DNA of 64,000 nt from Paenibacillus sp. PL2-23 (GTDB lineage: Bacteria; Bacillota; Bacilli; Paenibacillales; Paenibacillaceae), in NCBI RefSeq assembly GCF_040834005.1, contig NZ_CP162129.1, positions 447,501 to 511,500 of the forward strand, read 5' to 3'. The position numbers and the translations under genes are program-made. Below, in pieces: positions 18,152-28,540 of the stretch; position 1 is the stretch's first letter; each line of letters opens with the position of its first letter. Below the pieces are notes generated by a model. It saw only the letters and a program-made list of their open reading frames with translations, did no database searches and was not told the origin of the DNA.

Positions 18152-19030
18152 TCATTCCAGCAGCCGAAGGTGGTTCTGTACCTGCCCCTCCTTCGCCTCG
18201 CGATACGCAGTTGGCGTCATGCCTGTCATCTTATGGAACACCTTGCCGAAGTAGCTGACATTGCTGAAGCCGCACCGTGTCCCTATATCCGTAATCGACA
18301 AGGCCGTCGCTCGCAGCAGCTCGGCCGCTTGCTCGATCCGTCTGTTCCTCACATAGTCCATAGGAGATACGCCGTAGTAGCGGGAGAAGCTTTTGCTAAG
18401 ATGAAATTTGCTCAGTCCCGCTGCATCAGCCAGCTGATCCAACGTCAGATCCTGGCCGTAGCTCTGTTCAATGAAGTCTGCCGCCTGGCGGTAGGCCAGT
18501 GGAATCTCACTCGCGGCATAAACGCCGCTGCTGGCCAAGCAGCGCTGCAAGGAGGCCACCCACTCGTAGATGCGTACGGACAAGTCGAATCGGTCCCCGA
18601 TACGCTTGCCGGCAATATCCTCATACAGGCGCCAGAGCAGCTGAATCGGCAACAGCTCGGGGCCCAGCTCCACCACAGGACCTAGATGTCCCAGGCTGTC
18701 CGTGATCATGCCTATCTCCCCAAGAGCCTCGAACCGAATCCATAGAAATTCCCACTCCTCCGAGGATAGCTCGGCATCATAGCCATATTCATGGTCGCCG
18801 GGTATTTGCACAATAAACGCATGGCCCCTGGCAACCGTGTAGCTGTTCCCCCCGACGCGAAGCTTGCCAGCCCCCTTCAAGGTGTACTGGAAGATCAGCC
18901 CGCTGCCTTCCCGCTGAAGGCCGTTCCAGCAGTACGCCTCCTCATTCGCCGCGCCGTGACCGATGGACACGAGCTTATAGAGGGCTTGTCCCTCATCCGC
19001 TGTATATTTGAAGCCATAAGAGGTATGCAC
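18152..19030 (-). CDS. AraC family transcriptional regulator
   Basis: 292 residues: an N-terminal cupin-type ligand domain (about 35-150, with GHAFIVQIPGDHEYGYD) and a C-terminal AraC double helix-turn-helix (about 185-285; LTLDQLADAAGLSKFHLSKSF and the second recognition region ending GMTPTAYREAKEG). It is divergent from the alpha-galactosidase at 19138 across ~107 A+T-rich bases and is thus its likely regulator. Confidence 0.9.
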   Translation of the reverse strand: MHTSYGFKYTADEGQALYKLVSIGHGAANEEAYCWNGLQREGSGLIFQYTLKGAGKLRVGGNSYTVARGHAFIVQIPGDHEYGYDAELSSEEWEFLWIRFEALGEIGMITDSLGHLGPVVELGPELLPIQLLWRLYEDIAGKRIGDRFDLSVRIYEWVASLQRCLASSGVYAASEIPLAYRQAADFIEQSYGQDLTLDQLADAAGLSKFHLSKSFSRYYGVSPMDYVRNRRIEQAAELLRATALSITDIGTRCGFSNVSYFGKVFHKMTGMTPTAYREAKEGQVQNHLRLLE

Positions 19031-19137
19031 AATATTTTACCACCCATCATCAAAATATTACTGTTTTATTGGGATTTAATCACTCTTATAATCAAATTAT
19101 ATTAAAAATATTATACCACTAGGGAGTGTGTGCAGCT

Positions 19138-21288
19138 ATGCCAAATACCATGTTTCCCATGTGCTTAGAAGACTGCTATGTTCAAATAGAGGGACATATC
19201 CTGCGGATCGGCAACGACAGGCTGGAGAGATGCTGGTCGTTCGCAAGCGGCCGGCCCGTCAATCTGTCGATTGTGGATAAGAAGAACAATAAGGAGTGGC
19301 TGCAAGCGGAGCCAGGGGCGGCTGCGTTTCAATTGCCGGGCCTGCCCCCGTCGGCAGTACCCGCTTCCATTACGGCTGCATCCTGTGTCGACGATGACTA
19401 TGGCATAGGCAAGCCGCATCTGCGGACGGACATTGATATGGGGTTCAGCGGCATAGAGCGAGCCGTTCGCTTCACTGTTCGAGCGTATCCCGCGGGCTCC
19501 TTCATCCGGCACGAGCTTACGCTGCTTCCCGCCGGCTTCCAAGCGGAGCTTGAAGGCACGGCCATTCAAGCTCCTGTACGTGCGGGCGGGTCGGCTGAAG
19601 AGGCATCCCCTGCCTTCCAGCTGGATGACAATAATCATCAGCGCTCCGCAGTCCTGCACGATTATTGCGAGCATCTGTCGCTGCTGGAGCTGCATTGCCG
19701 CTGGGAAGCGGTCAGCTTCCGCGACCAGACGGATACAGCAAACAATCTGGTGAGCAAGGAATCCGGCTTGCTATATGTGAACGAGCGAAGAGGACTTCGC
19801 GGGAATGTGATGTTCCTTGCGAACAGCTTGCACCCAAGCGGGCTTATGGTCGTGAAGGAAGGCGCTACGCCGATGGGTCATCTGCAGGACCAAGGAATGG
19901 ACTTTTATTTTCAAGGGAAGGGGCTTGCCGTAACGGGCTCGGGCATTGGAGAAGCGGACTGGGCGGACTCGCAGGCAATAACGGCTTATGGAGTCGCCAT
20001 CGGCGTATACGATGGGGAAGCCTACAGCGGGCTTAAGCTGCTGCATGACTACCACAGAAGCATTCGCGTGCATAAGCCGGAGCGGGACAGCTTCATCATG
20101 AGCAATACATGGGGCGACCGCTCCAAGGACGGGCGAGTATGCGAGGCCTTCCTGCTCAAGGAGCTGGAGACCGCCGCCCAATTGGGTATAGACATTCTGC
20201 AGATTGACGATGGCTGGCAAAAAGGCGTAACCAGCAATTCCGTCCATGCCGCTGCGGCTGGCGGCCGTTGGAGCGACTACTACAGCGGGGGCGGCGATTT
20301 CTGGACCGTGCACCCGGAACGTTTCCCGCGCGGGCTGGCCCCTGTCGTGGAGCTGGCGGAGCAGCTGGGGATCAAGCTGGGCTTGTGGTACTCGCCGGAT
20401 TCCTCAAGCGACTATGTGCATTGGGAGAAGGACGTGGAGACGCTGCTGCGGCTGCATCAGGAGTATGGCATACGCGCCTTCAAGCTGGATGGCATTGATA
20501 TTCAGTCCAAGGCTGGTGAGGTTCGGCTGCTGGGATTAGTGAGACAAGTGCTTCAACATACGGGAGGAGAGGTGGATTTCAATCTCGATACCACCGCTCA
20601 GCAGCGGCTGGGCTATATGGGCAGCACGCAGTACGGCAATATTTTTCTGGAGAACCGCTATACCGATTGGAGCAATTATTACCCGCACTGGACCCTGCGC
20701 AATCTGTGGATGCTTGCGCCTTATGTGCCGGCTGCCAAGCTGCAGATGGAGTTCTTGAATGTGAATCGCAATCAGGAGCGCTATGGCGATGATCCGCTGG
20801 CTCCTGCAGCCTGCGGCCAGCTCTATGCATGTGCCGTTACCGCCTTCGCGAACCCGCTCGCCTGGATGGAGCTGTCGGGGCTGGATGCTGATCAAGCCGC
20901 CTCCCTGGGCGCTCTGCTGCGAGCCTTGAAGCCTCATCACGGGAGAATATTGGCCGGGCACGTGCTTCCAATTGGAGAAGAGCCATCCGGAACGGGCTGG
21001 ACGGGCTTGCAGAGTATAGCAGGGGAGAAGGACGGATATTTGCTTGTGATTCGGGAGCGCCACGGGGCGTCCGCCTATCCGATGAAGCTATGGGGAGACG
21101 CATGCGGCGGCAAGTCCGCTCCAGCTCCAGCCTTGAAGGTCACCGAGCTGCTGCGGATGGATGAGAGAAATATCCTCGCCGCTTCTGCAAGCGATGAAGC
21201 CTTGGTGCTGGAGCCGGATGCAAGCGGGAGATACACCTTCATGCGCCCGGCGCCCTTTACCTTCGCAATCTACAGGTACGAGGTGTAG
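19138..21288 (+). CDS. Alpha-galactosidase-like glycoside hydrolase (GH36/melibiase type)
   Basis: 716 residues from ATG 19138 (AGGGAG about 11 bases upstream; GTG 19126 overlaps that site and is rejected). An N-terminal beta-supersandwich precedes a TIM barrel with GH36/27-type motifs: LQIDDGWQKG (354-363), GLWYSPDSSSDYVHWEKD (415-432) and RAFKLDGIDIQ (446-456), where Asp451 fits the nucleophile position. A C-terminal beta domain follows. No signal peptide is visible, so it acts on imported sugars. It stands alone between two AraC genes. The family assignment is from motifs; other clan GH-D activities cannot be excluded. Confidence 0.82.
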   Translation: MPNTMFPMCLEDCYVQIEGHILRIGNDRLERCWSFASGRPVNLSIVDKKNNKEWLQAEPGAAAFQLPGLPPSAVPASITAASCVDDDYGIGKPHLRTDIDMGFSGIERAVRFTVRAYPAGSFIRHELTLLPAGFQAELEGTAIQAPVRAGGSAEEASPAFQLDDNNHQRSAVLHDYCEHLSLLELHCRWEAVSFRDQTDTANNLVSKESGLLYVNERRGLRGNVMFLANSLHPSGLMVVKEGATPMGHLQDQGMDFYFQGKGLAVTGSGIGEADWADSQAITAYGVAIGVYDGEAYSGLKLLHDYHRSIRVHKPERDSFIMSNTWGDRSKDGRVCEAFLLKELETAAQLGIDILQIDDGWQKGVTSNSVHAAAAGGRWSDYYSGGGDFWTVHPERFPRGLAPVVELAEQLGIKLGLWYSPDSSSDYVHWEKDVETLLRLHQEYGIRAFKLDGIDIQSKAGEVRLLGLVRQVLQHTGGEVDFNLDTTAQQRLGYMGSTQYGNIFLENRYTDWSNYYPHWTLRNLWMLAPYVPAAKLQMEFLNVNRNQERYGDDPLAPAACGQLYACAVTAFANPLAWMELSGLDADQAASLGALLRALKPHHGRILAGHVLPIGEEPSGTGWTGLQSIAGEKDGYLLVIRERHGASAYPMKLWGDACGGKSAPAPALKVTELLRMDERNILAASASDEALVLEPDASGRYTFMRPAPFTFAIYRYEV

Positions 21289-21290
21289 AC

Positions 21291-21334
21291 CAAAAACCAC
21301 TGTCACCGGCTATGCAGCGGTGTCAGTGGTTTTT
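21291..21334. terminator. Terminator after alpha-galactosidase
   Basis: AAAAACCACTG...CAGTGGTTTTT stem with A- and T-rich flanks. It can work in both directions between the convergent alpha-galactosidase and sulfatase genes, though the sulfatase stop is about 110 bp away. Confidence 0.75.
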
Positions 21335-21440
21335 CCTCTTATCTAACGATAAAAGCCTGGACGAGACGATGTCTTGGACGTAAGGTTCAGTCTAATACAC
21401 CGTCTGGTATTTCTCTCTTCAAATAGCTGCCCAACAGCCA

Positions 21441-22904
21441 CTACGCTAGTCCAAGTCGAACGAACTGCTCTGCGGGCGCCTCCTCGCGCTTCATTCGATC
21501 CACCAGCAGGTTCACCATCCGCTGCTCGACCTCAGGGTCTGTAATCGGAGAGAGCTGCTGGGGATCGTTCTGCAAGTCGAACAGCAACGTATCCAGCTCG
21601 ATAATCTGCCTGCGACCGGTGGATGGAATCTGAAGCACCGGCACCTCCTTGGTGAACGCGAACGGCTCGTGCAGCTTCGCTGGCTTCAGCTCCGACACCG
21701 CGAAGCGCGACCGCATATGCGTCGGCATCAGCGTATAGTTGTACAGAGGCTGATTGTCCGAGGCTGCAGGCCCTCTCATATACACATAACGACCATCGGT
21801 ACAATTGACATGCCCGCCGTGGATGCCGAAGATCGCAGCCTCCCGTACCGGTGTGTCGTCCGCTATGGTCTGCTGAAGGCAATGGCCGGTCATATCCTTG
21901 GGAATGTCCACGCCGAAGTAACGCAGCAGCGTAGGGGCGAGGTCTACATTTTGCACAAGACTGCTTCGACGTACGCCTCTCGCTTGTGTGCGCGGGTCCC
22001 AGATGAAGAGCGGCATATGGGCGATCTCATTGTAGAACGGCATGGCGCACTTGGCCCACCAGTCATGCTCCCCGAGCAGGAAGCCATGGTCCGTATTTAC
22101 AATAAGCATCGTGTCCTTCCACAGGTCCAGCTCATCCATAACATCCAGCACCTTGCCCAGGTAGTCATCGCACATGCTCAGCAGCGCCGCATATTCCAGC
22201 CGCACGTGGTCGATCTCCTCCTGCGTCTCGGACACACGCTTGTACATCGGCCAGTCGAAATGCTTGCCTTCATAGGTATGCGCATACAGCTGACGGTATT
22301 TCTCAGGCGCATGGAAGGGCTCGTGGGGGTCAAATGTCTCCAGCTGTAGGAACCACCGGTCCTCCGTATGGTTATGACGGATAAATTCGATTCCGGACTG
22401 GAAGGTCTTGGCTTGCGGGAAATCCTGCTCGCTGCTAACATACTGGCGATTGATCCAATCCTGCCGGTATGGCCCCACTAGATCCCGCGTTCCGACGGAC
22501 TCCGGTGTAGCAGGGTCCTTCACTTGTCCCTTCCATGGATCACCCTCCTGTCCGCGAATGAGCTCGCAGGTGTTGAAGCGCGTATGATAAGTGCCGCCGC
22601 CGTCCTCCCAATAATGCTGGTGATCTGTCACCATATGTGTGTAGACGCCGTGGCGCTTCAGCAGCTCAGGCATGGAGTCGTCGAATGGCTCCAGCGGGCC
22701 CCAGCTGCGGTGCAGGAAGTTATGCCGGCCCGTATGCAGCTCTCTGCGAGCGGGCATACAAGGCATGCTGCCGACATAAGCCTGATCGAACACGGCTGTG
22801 CGCTCCGCAAGACGTCGGAAATTAGGTGTATGTGTCCAGTCGCAGCCGTAGGCGGACAGCATGTGGCGATTGAGCGTATCGAACATAAGCATGATGGCTT
22901 TCAT
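21441..22904 (-). CDS. Sulfatase (formylglycine-dependent)
   Basis: 487 residues from the second of two near ATGs (22904); GGAGGG lies nine bases upstream, whereas ATG 22913 directly abuts it. Core features: Asp9 in IMLMFDTLNR, the signature Cys49-Met-Pro-Ala-Arg53 (formylglycine site), NTDHGFLLGEHDWWAK with the late metal ligands, and a C-terminal LFDLQNDPQQLSPI block. No signal peptide. It closely resembles the sulfatase at 27014-28540 in overall plan (CMPARR, shared DTLNR/DTLRR start), so both are probably one subfamily. Divergent from the AraC gene at 23059. Confidence 0.93.
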   Translation of the reverse strand: MKAIMLMFDTLNRHMLSAYGCDWTHTPNFRRLAERTAVFDQAYVGSMPCMPARRELHTGRHNFLHRSWGPLEPFDDSMPELLKRHGVYTHMVTDHQHYWEDGGGTYHTRFNTCELIRGQEGDPWKGQVKDPATPESVGTRDLVGPYRQDWINRQYVSSEQDFPQAKTFQSGIEFIRHNHTEDRWFLQLETFDPHEPFHAPEKYRQLYAHTYEGKHFDWPMYKRVSETQEEIDHVRLEYAALLSMCDDYLGKVLDVMDELDLWKDTMLIVNTDHGFLLGEHDWWAKCAMPFYNEIAHMPLFIWDPRTQARGVRRSSLVQNVDLAPTLLRYFGVDIPKDMTGHCLQQTIADDTPVREAAIFGIHGGHVNCTDGRYVYMRGPAASDNQPLYNYTLMPTHMRSRFAVSELKPAKLHEPFAFTKEVPVLQIPSTGRRQIIELDTLLFDLQNDPQQLSPITDPEVEQRMVNLLVDRMKREEAPAEQFVRLGLA

Positions 22905-23058
22905 CTGACTCATCCCTCCAAAACGAATATGGTATAATCCTTCTATACACAAAGGTACTATAGAAGCGGTAAATGATGAAGAGTGATACCGATGGGAAAG
23001 TAGTCGAAAACGGTGATCATTATTTTTGCATATAGGCTTGAAGCGGAGGGGGAGGGGC

Positions 23059-23958
23059 ATGAAGCAGCCCATTCGATTCGGAGATATACAGGAATGCCGG
23101 GGCAAGCTGCAGTTCGTCTATGAGTGGCATCGTACAGCGGAATGGAATTCGGCTGGCTTTTGCAATCCGTATCCCACCTGCTGGTTGATGCTGAGCGGGA
23201 GCCGGATCGTGCATACAAAGGGGAAGTCTGTGAGGATAAGACCGATGGAGCTGCTCGTCATACCTGCCAACCAGGTGTTCACGACCACTTATGTCGATCA
23301 GCAGCAGGTGCCTCTGCATTATCTGTCTATCAGCGCTTCTATTACCGTACACCACCGCGATTGGCTGGAGCTGTACGGTGTGCCGCAGATGACTCCGCTG
23401 CCGCTGCGAGGTGGGACGGGGACAGCGAGTGTGGAAGGGCTTATCAGGGACTGGCAGCGACTTGCTGCGCTGCACGGACAGCGGTCCTCGCAAGGGGAGG
23501 AGTCGGCTGGCCTTCACCCGACCCAGCTCGCCCGTGCACTGGAGCTGGACGCAGCCACCAATCAATGGACGGCTGCGTTACTGATAGCTGCGCAGCCGTT
23601 TATGGCAACCCCCGATCCCGTGCTGGACGAGCGGGTCAGGGAGGCGTGCCGATACATGGCTTCGGCCTACGCCGAGCCGCTTGTCATGGCTGAGCTCGCT
23701 CAGAAGCTTCATCTAAGCGAAGGGCATTTGCGTATGCTGTTCCGCCGCCAGCTTGGCGTGTCGCCTTACCAGTATCTTCTCACGCTGCGCCTCGACAAAG
23801 CCAAGGAGCTGATGCTGAGCAGCGAGCTGTCCTTGACCGATATTGCAGCAACAGCGGGCTTCGGCGACTATAACCATTTCCAGAAGCGCTTCCGCCTGTC
23901 CTACAAGCTGTCGCCCTCACAGTACCGGCATCAGATGTCGCAGTTTACTCGCGGGTAG
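23059..23958 (+). CDS. AraC family transcriptional regulator
   Basis: 299 residues from ATG 23059 behind GGAGGGGGAGGGG. N-terminal cupin ligand-binding domain (about 1-150) and C-terminal AraC double helix-turn-helix (about 200-297, MAELAQKLHLSEGHLRMLF and ending LSPSQYRHQM). It shares a 154-bp promoter region with the divergent sulfatase at 21441-22904 and probably controls it. Confidence 0.9.
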   Translation: MKQPIRFGDIQECRGKLQFVYEWHRTAEWNSAGFCNPYPTCWLMLSGSRIVHTKGKSVRIRPMELLVIPANQVFTTTYVDQQQVPLHYLSISASITVHHRDWLELYGVPQMTPLPLRGGTGTASVEGLIRDWQRLAALHGQRSSQGEESAGLHPTQLARALELDAATNQWTAALLIAAQPFMATPDPVLDERVREACRYMASAYAEPLVMAELAQKLHLSEGHLRMLFRRQLGVSPYQYLLTLRLDKAKELMLSSELSLTDIAATAGFGDYNHFQKRFRLSYKLSPSQYRHQMSQFTRG

Positions 23959-23991
23959 GGGTGAAATATCTATATTTGTATACCACATGGA

Positions 23992-24021
23992 GAAACGCCA
24001 GGGATAACTCCCTGGCGTTTC
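23992..24021. terminator. Bidirectional terminator between AraC and PL8 genes
   Basis: GAAACGCCAGGGA-taac-TCCCTGGCGTTTC, a 13-bp perfect stem between the convergent genes ending at 23958 and 24066. Confidence 0.8.
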
Positions 24022-24065
24022 ATTGATCTTTGTATCCATGAGAATATACGGTTCTTGAGTCTCGA

Positions 24066-26834
24066 TTAATACTCCAGCCAATTCACATTTGCAACAGCAT
24101 TTGCGTCAGACTTTTTGAAGACCATGTATACCGTCTGCGTACCAGTTGCTCCAGTCAAGGGCATATTGATGGTTGTCCATGATGACCATCCCCCTGTAGA
24201 GCTAATAGTAGAGGATCCAATTAGGGCACCCGTCGTGCTGTTAAGTCGTAGTTCAATGGTGCCGCCAGAATTGTTGGAGGCAATCCTCAGCTTCATATTG
24301 GATGCACCTGTGCCAAAGTTTACATTATCGTATCGTGTATAATCGCCATTATTGGCTGAGCCGATATGCTGGCCTCCTTCTATATCCGTAGTTGGATTCA
24401 CCAAGGAAACACCAGACATGGCATGATAGCTTTCCGCTTCTATACGGACTGGTATAGGGGGAGCGGTATCTAGATTCAGCTTGGCGCTAAACGTTTTCCC
24501 TTTGGCTCCACTAACGTTGACTGTCAACTTAATTGTAGGACTTAATTGATCTACGGTAATTCCGTCATCAGCAAACGCTATGGACGATGCTGACTTATGC
24601 ATTTCGATTTCGATAGTACCCGTGTTAGCCATCGTCGGATCAGCTATGCTAATTTCCATTTGACTCGCGGTTTCCTTGGTCATGACCGATGCTTTTTTAT
24701 TGCTTGTCAGATAATGACTCCCGTTTACCTGCAAGGTCTTGGTTGTATCGTTCCAGAAATTAGCCCCTAGGATATTCAATCCTTGCTCCCACACGGCATG
24801 GGCATCCGCCGACTCCTCAATCACCGTTATATGGGGAGCGGATGCGTAGCTGCTTACCTGGGAGCTCGTTTTGTTCGGAAGCAAGACATAGGCATAGGAA
24901 GCATTGACCGGATTGCTTCCATGATCCAGGTAAAGCGTCATGTAATTTCGTGTAATACTTGTGGAGGGGCTTGCGCTGCGGACTTGACTCCAAGAACCTG
25001 TGCGAGCCTCTCTCAACCCTTTTACACTTGTGCTGGATGGAAAATAATAACCAATATCCGCACCGGGAGCACTTCCCGCCAAATGCATCCAATTAACGCC
25101 TGTCATGGACTCGGACCATCCCAGCGATGTTGACTTAGCTGTGCCATTCACGACAAGAGCATTATTGCCGCTGCTATTCAGCTTACGATTCTCTACGATC
25201 GTCTCTGCTGCTTTATTGTCCGTGCTTGTAATGCCAGAGCCTACCGCGACAATTTCATCGTCGAACATAAACCATGATTTTTTGGCCTGTAAGGTGTAAC
25301 CGTAAGGCTGCAACTCCATTCCACTGACACCATACGTTTGTTGAAGCTGTGTGCCGCCGACCCAATTTTTTGAGCTTGTTCTGCTTTGGGATACCGTTGA
25401 GTTCTGGTTAACGGTTGTGCCAGGCAAACGGTATGAATTGACGGTCGGCCAGAAGTCATTGCTGTAATGATCCTGATCGGCATTATACAAGTAGGTCATC
25501 CCATCTGCAGTATGCCAGCCCTTTATATTCTCACTGTTAATGGATTCGTAATTATACACTCTGCTGGAATGCATACTGATTCCAAAACCAAAGCCTGGCC
25601 GCAGATGAACCGCACGATCCATGTTGGGAAACTGCTTGTGCTTGACCAATTCCCCTCGACTGACTACAAGACTGTCACTCACAATGGCCTTGCCCAGTAC
25701 AATGTAATGAATGCTGGATACCGTTGAATAAAAGTTTTGGAAGGTGTCCGCTTGAATCCAATATTTAATCATGCTCTTGAAGGCCGCTGCATCGGAGGGA
25801 GGGGCGATCTGGGACAATCGAATAATCCCCTGCATCACCTGATGGCCGACCGTATGATCTTGTCTGAATTCTCTGGAGATCTCCCGGCCGCGAGTCATAT
25901 CCATCATTGCGCCATTGTAGAGCACGGGTTCAAAGGAATCGTACACCCATTGGTATACATTGCTTTTGCCGGAGTTTGTAACAGCCCAGGTGGAACCATT
26001 AAGCAAATACATAACATTGGCCAGATCGTTTAATAAATCCTTTCCATATCCACCCGTGTAGGGATGTTTGGTATGTTGAATAAAGGATCCATCCCTATAA
26101 AAACCGTCTCCGCTTGTAACATAACTGAAGACCGCTGTAAGAGCATCGCGGGAAGAATTGAGCTTTGTAGATGATTTCACAATAACCGCTCGAACAGCCA
26201 CCACGGTCGACTTCCATACTCGATTCGCTCCCGTAGCTGTACTGCCACCATTGTATTTGGTCGGATCGGGAGAGAAATAATCGACCGCATTCATATAATT
26301 GGAGATCTGTGTGGCCGTCAGGTTCGCATACAAGAGAACAACAATATCATTTAATGCAAGGGGAGAGCCAATTTCCCAATCCCACCAGTTACCGTGCTTG
26401 GTTGCACCGGCATAATACCGATTGGCATGCATCCAATCAAGGGCACTGATCAAATCTGCCTTTAACGTGGTGTGATTGGCGAGTGATGAGCCAGCTGTAG
26501 CATAAGCCAATGCCATATCCTTTAATCTTCGGTAAGAGTCCCGAATATGAGTTGAATCAGTTGTACTGCTAAGATCACTCCAAAGATACGTACGTGAGGG
26601 TGCTTTATTCATGCTATCCCAATACGTTTGCGCAGTGTTGGTTATTTCTGTGATCTTTGCTGAAATATCTGTATCCAACGTATTGTAGCTGGATCCGCCA
26701 TTCAGCATCTCCGTCCATTTGTCCCGCAATCCATCATATTCATCTGCAGCACTGACTACAGAAGCTCTGCCTCCCGAAATACCCAAAGATATAACCAACA
26801 CCATGGAAAGTACGATAAAAAGCATCTTTCTCAT
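24066..26834 (-). CDS. Secreted polysaccharide lyase family 8 enzyme with C-terminal CBM6-like module
   Basis: 922 residues from ATG 26834 (AGGGGG seven bases upstream). Signal peptide about 1-30 (VVSA/ADEY). An alpha/alpha-toroid follows with the PL8 catalytic residues in their usual settings: Asn about 204 (ATGANRVWKS), His about 254 and Tyr about 263 (DGSFIQHTKHPYTGGYG; compare Asn349/His399/Tyr408 of pneumococcal hyaluronate lyase). NWWDWEIGSPLALND and HTADGMTYLYNADQDHYSND are also family blocks. Beta domains follow, and then a ~128-residue CBM6-like module (IEAESYHAMSG to VNWLEY). It would cleave hyaluronan, chondroitin or xanthan outside the cell by beta-elimination; neighbouring sulfatases favour a sulfated glycosaminoglycan (inference). 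Confidence 0.9.
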   Translation of the reverse strand: MRKMLFIVLSMVLVISLGISGGRASVVSAADEYDGLRDKWTEMLNGGSSYNTLDTDISAKITEITNTAQTYWDSMNKAPSRTYLWSDLSSTTDSTHIRDSYRRLKDMALAYATAGSSLANHTTLKADLISALDWMHANRYYAGATKHGNWWDWEIGSPLALNDIVVLLYANLTATQISNYMNAVDYFSPDPTKYNGGSTATGANRVWKSTVVAVRAVIVKSSTKLNSSRDALTAVFSYVTSGDGFYRDGSFIQHTKHPYTGGYGKDLLNDLANVMYLLNGSTWAVTNSGKSNVYQWVYDSFEPVLYNGAMMDMTRGREISREFRQDHTVGHQVMQGIIRLSQIAPPSDAAAFKSMIKYWIQADTFQNFYSTVSSIHYIVLGKAIVSDSLVVSRGELVKHKQFPNMDRAVHLRPGFGFGISMHSSRVYNYESINSENIKGWHTADGMTYLYNADQDHYSNDFWPTVNSYRLPGTTVNQNSTVSQSRTSSKNWVGGTQLQQTYGVSGMELQPYGYTLQAKKSWFMFDDEIVAVGSGITSTDNKAAETIVENRKLNSSGNNALVVNGTAKSTSLGWSESMTGVNWMHLAGSAPGADIGYYFPSSTSVKGLREARTGSWSQVRSASPSTSITRNYMTLYLDHGSNPVNASYAYVLLPNKTSSQVSSYASAPHITVIEESADAHAVWEQGLNILGANFWNDTTKTLQVNGSHYLTSNKKASVMTKETASQMEISIADPTMANTGTIEIEMHKSASSIAFADDGITVDQLSPTIKLTVNVSGAKGKTFSAKLNLDTAPPIPVRIEAESYHAMSGVSLVNPTTDIEGGQHIGSANNGDYTRYDNVNFGTGASNMKLRIASNNSGGTIELRLNSTTGALIGSSTISSTGGWSSWTTINMPLTGATGTQTVYMVFKKSDANAVANVNWLEY

Positions 26835-26892
26835 CACAATTCCCCCTTCACATAACAGAGATATAGCCTGCGATCACGGGTCTGCTTACGAA

Positions 26893-26920
26893 GAAGAGCG
26901 TAACCAGCGTTACGCTCTTC
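26893..26920. terminator. Hairpin between sulfatase and PL8 genes
   Basis: GAAGAGCGTAAC and GTTACGCTCTTC form a 12-bp perfect stem with a 4-base loop, in the 176-bp gap downstream of the leftward sulfatase and upstream of PL8. A short U-tract is absent, so read-through or a processing role is possible. Confidence 0.5.
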
Positions 26921-27013
26921 TATGCTCAGCCGCGCTCCTGCAGCTTCTTGGCCGACACGGTATGCCTTTCTTTCATTGGCTGCCAGAATACCCGACCTTA
27001 CTTATGTTTTCAG

Positions 27014-28540
27014 CTATATGGCATAACGATCAGCTACTTCGACGGGCGCACCGATTTCCTCTAACCAGTTGCGGAACAACACGGTAAGCTCCTTCACTTT
27101 TTCGGGATAATCTGCCGCAACGTTCTGCGTTTCTCTTGGGTCTGTTGAAATACGATAGAGTTCAAGCGCTAGACCGGCTGATGGGTACTCCATGGGATAA
27201 CGCTGCTGCTTAGCATCGTAAGGTCCTCTCTTACCCGCAAAGGTACGCCCCGGTGCTCTTGTGCCATACCAATACAGCGGCTTATCCGGATTAGGAGAAA
27301 TATACATGGCCCATTCTCCATCGCATATTCGTATAATATCGCCGAATTTCCCAGAGAATGCAGCCGGTCTAGTTGTCATATCCTCTCCCTTGAGCAAGGG
27401 AAGCAGACTCTTGCCGTGCAGTTTGGCCCTCTCGGGATGAATGCCTTCCCAGGCCTTCTTCTCATTCATTCCGATACACATCATCTCCGGATTCGGCACC
27501 GGTAACTCAATGCCCAAAGCATCCAGAATGGTCGGCATGATATCCACAGCCTGTACAATCTCCTTACGACGAAGACCGCTCTTGGCTTCAGGATGGTACA
27601 TGAATAACGGAATGTGGCTCATCTCCCCATACAGCGGAACCAAGTTAGGTTTTCCAACCAAGTTATGCTCCCCGAGATAAAAGCCGTGATCAGTCACCGC
27701 AATAATCAGCGTGTCCTCATACAGACCAAGCTGCTCTACCTTCTGCATAAACGAACCAAACCAGCGATCTACAACTTTAAGTTCAGCCGCATACAGTGCT
27801 TGCATTTGCTTCAACTCTTCAGGGGTATATCGGTCGGCTGTCCCATAGGTAGGGCTATGGGGGCGCTTGCCTTGAAAGTCTGGGTCGAGCTCATCCACCA
27901 TGTGCATTGGTGGATCCCAAGGCTCATGAGGATCAAAGCATTCAATCATAAGAAAGAACGGCCGCTTGCTGCGAATGCTTTTGGTGGCATTGCTCTCTAG
28001 CCAAGCGGAAGCCTTGCGAAATACTTGTGGAGCAAACAGCTCTTCTTCGGTACGAAACTTTTCCCTAATGTTATTGTTCTGCATGTACCAGAACTGATTG
28101 GTCAGATGATCGATTTGTTCATTGCCTTCGAACGGGTCCGTTCGATAGGGATCATGCTCCTGTCCACGGATCATCTCCCATCCATCAAAGCCGCCATGGT
28201 AATTCCCGGCATCTCGCTCAATGATATGATAATGATCGCTAATCATCTGCGTGAGAACCCCATGAGATTTCAACAAACTGACCATATCAAGGTCATAATC
28301 CTCCAAGGGACCCCAGCCGCGGAACGGAAACTCATATCGCCCCGTCCACATATCTCGACGTGCGGGCATACAAGGGAAGCTGCCGAGGTAGGCTTGTTCG
28401 AACAGAGCCCCTTTTTTGGCGAAGGCATCGAAAGCCTCTGTATAGACAGGCTTGCCGAAAGTTTCTTCTGTCTTGACTGGCCCGTAGCAGCTTAGGTGGT
28501 CCCTGCGCAACGTATCGATGATCATAAAGATGACATTCAT
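27014..28540 (-). CDS. Sulfatase (formylglycine-dependent)
   Basis: 508 residues from ATG 28540 (GGAGAG seven bases upstream). Asp9 in IFMIIDTLRRDH, the signature Cys57-Met-Pro-Ala-Arg61 (formylglycine site), VTDHGFYLGEHNLVGK with late metal ligands, and a C-terminal ELYRISTDPRETQNVAADYP block. No signal peptide, so cytoplasmic. It lies 43 bp downstream of the split MalG gene, in the same direction, and upstream of PL8. It was therefore probably expressed with the now broken importer. Confidence 0.93.
   Translation of the reverse strand: MNVIFMIIDTLRRDHLSCYGPVKTEETFGKPVYTEAFDAFAKKGALFEQAYLGSFPCMPARRDMWTGRYEFPFRGWGPLEDYDLDMVSLLKSHGVLTQMISDHYHIIERDAGNYHGGFDGWEMIRGQEHDPYRTDPFEGNEQIDHLTNQFWYMQNNNIREKFRTEEELFAPQVFRKASAWLESNATKSIRSKRPFFLMIECFDPHEPWDPPMHMVDELDPDFQGKRPHSPTYGTADRYTPEELKQMQALYAAELKVVDRWFGSFMQKVEQLGLYEDTLIIAVTDHGFYLGEHNLVGKPNLVPLYGEMSHIPLFMYHPEAKSGLRRKEIVQAVDIMPTILDALGIELPVPNPEMMCIGMNEKKAWEGIHPERAKLHGKSLLPLLKGEDMTTRPAAFSGKFGDIIRICDGEWAMYISPNPDKPLYWYGTRAPGRTFAGKRGPYDAKQQRYPMEYPSAGLALELYRISTDPRETQNVAADYPEKVKELTVLFRNWLEEIGAPVEVADRYAI

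Noticed and set aside
22913..23105. N-terminal extension of the sulfatase at 21441
   Set aside because: The extra 64 residues overlap the divergent AraC gene and its ribosome-binding site; sulfatase homology starts at residue MKAIM.
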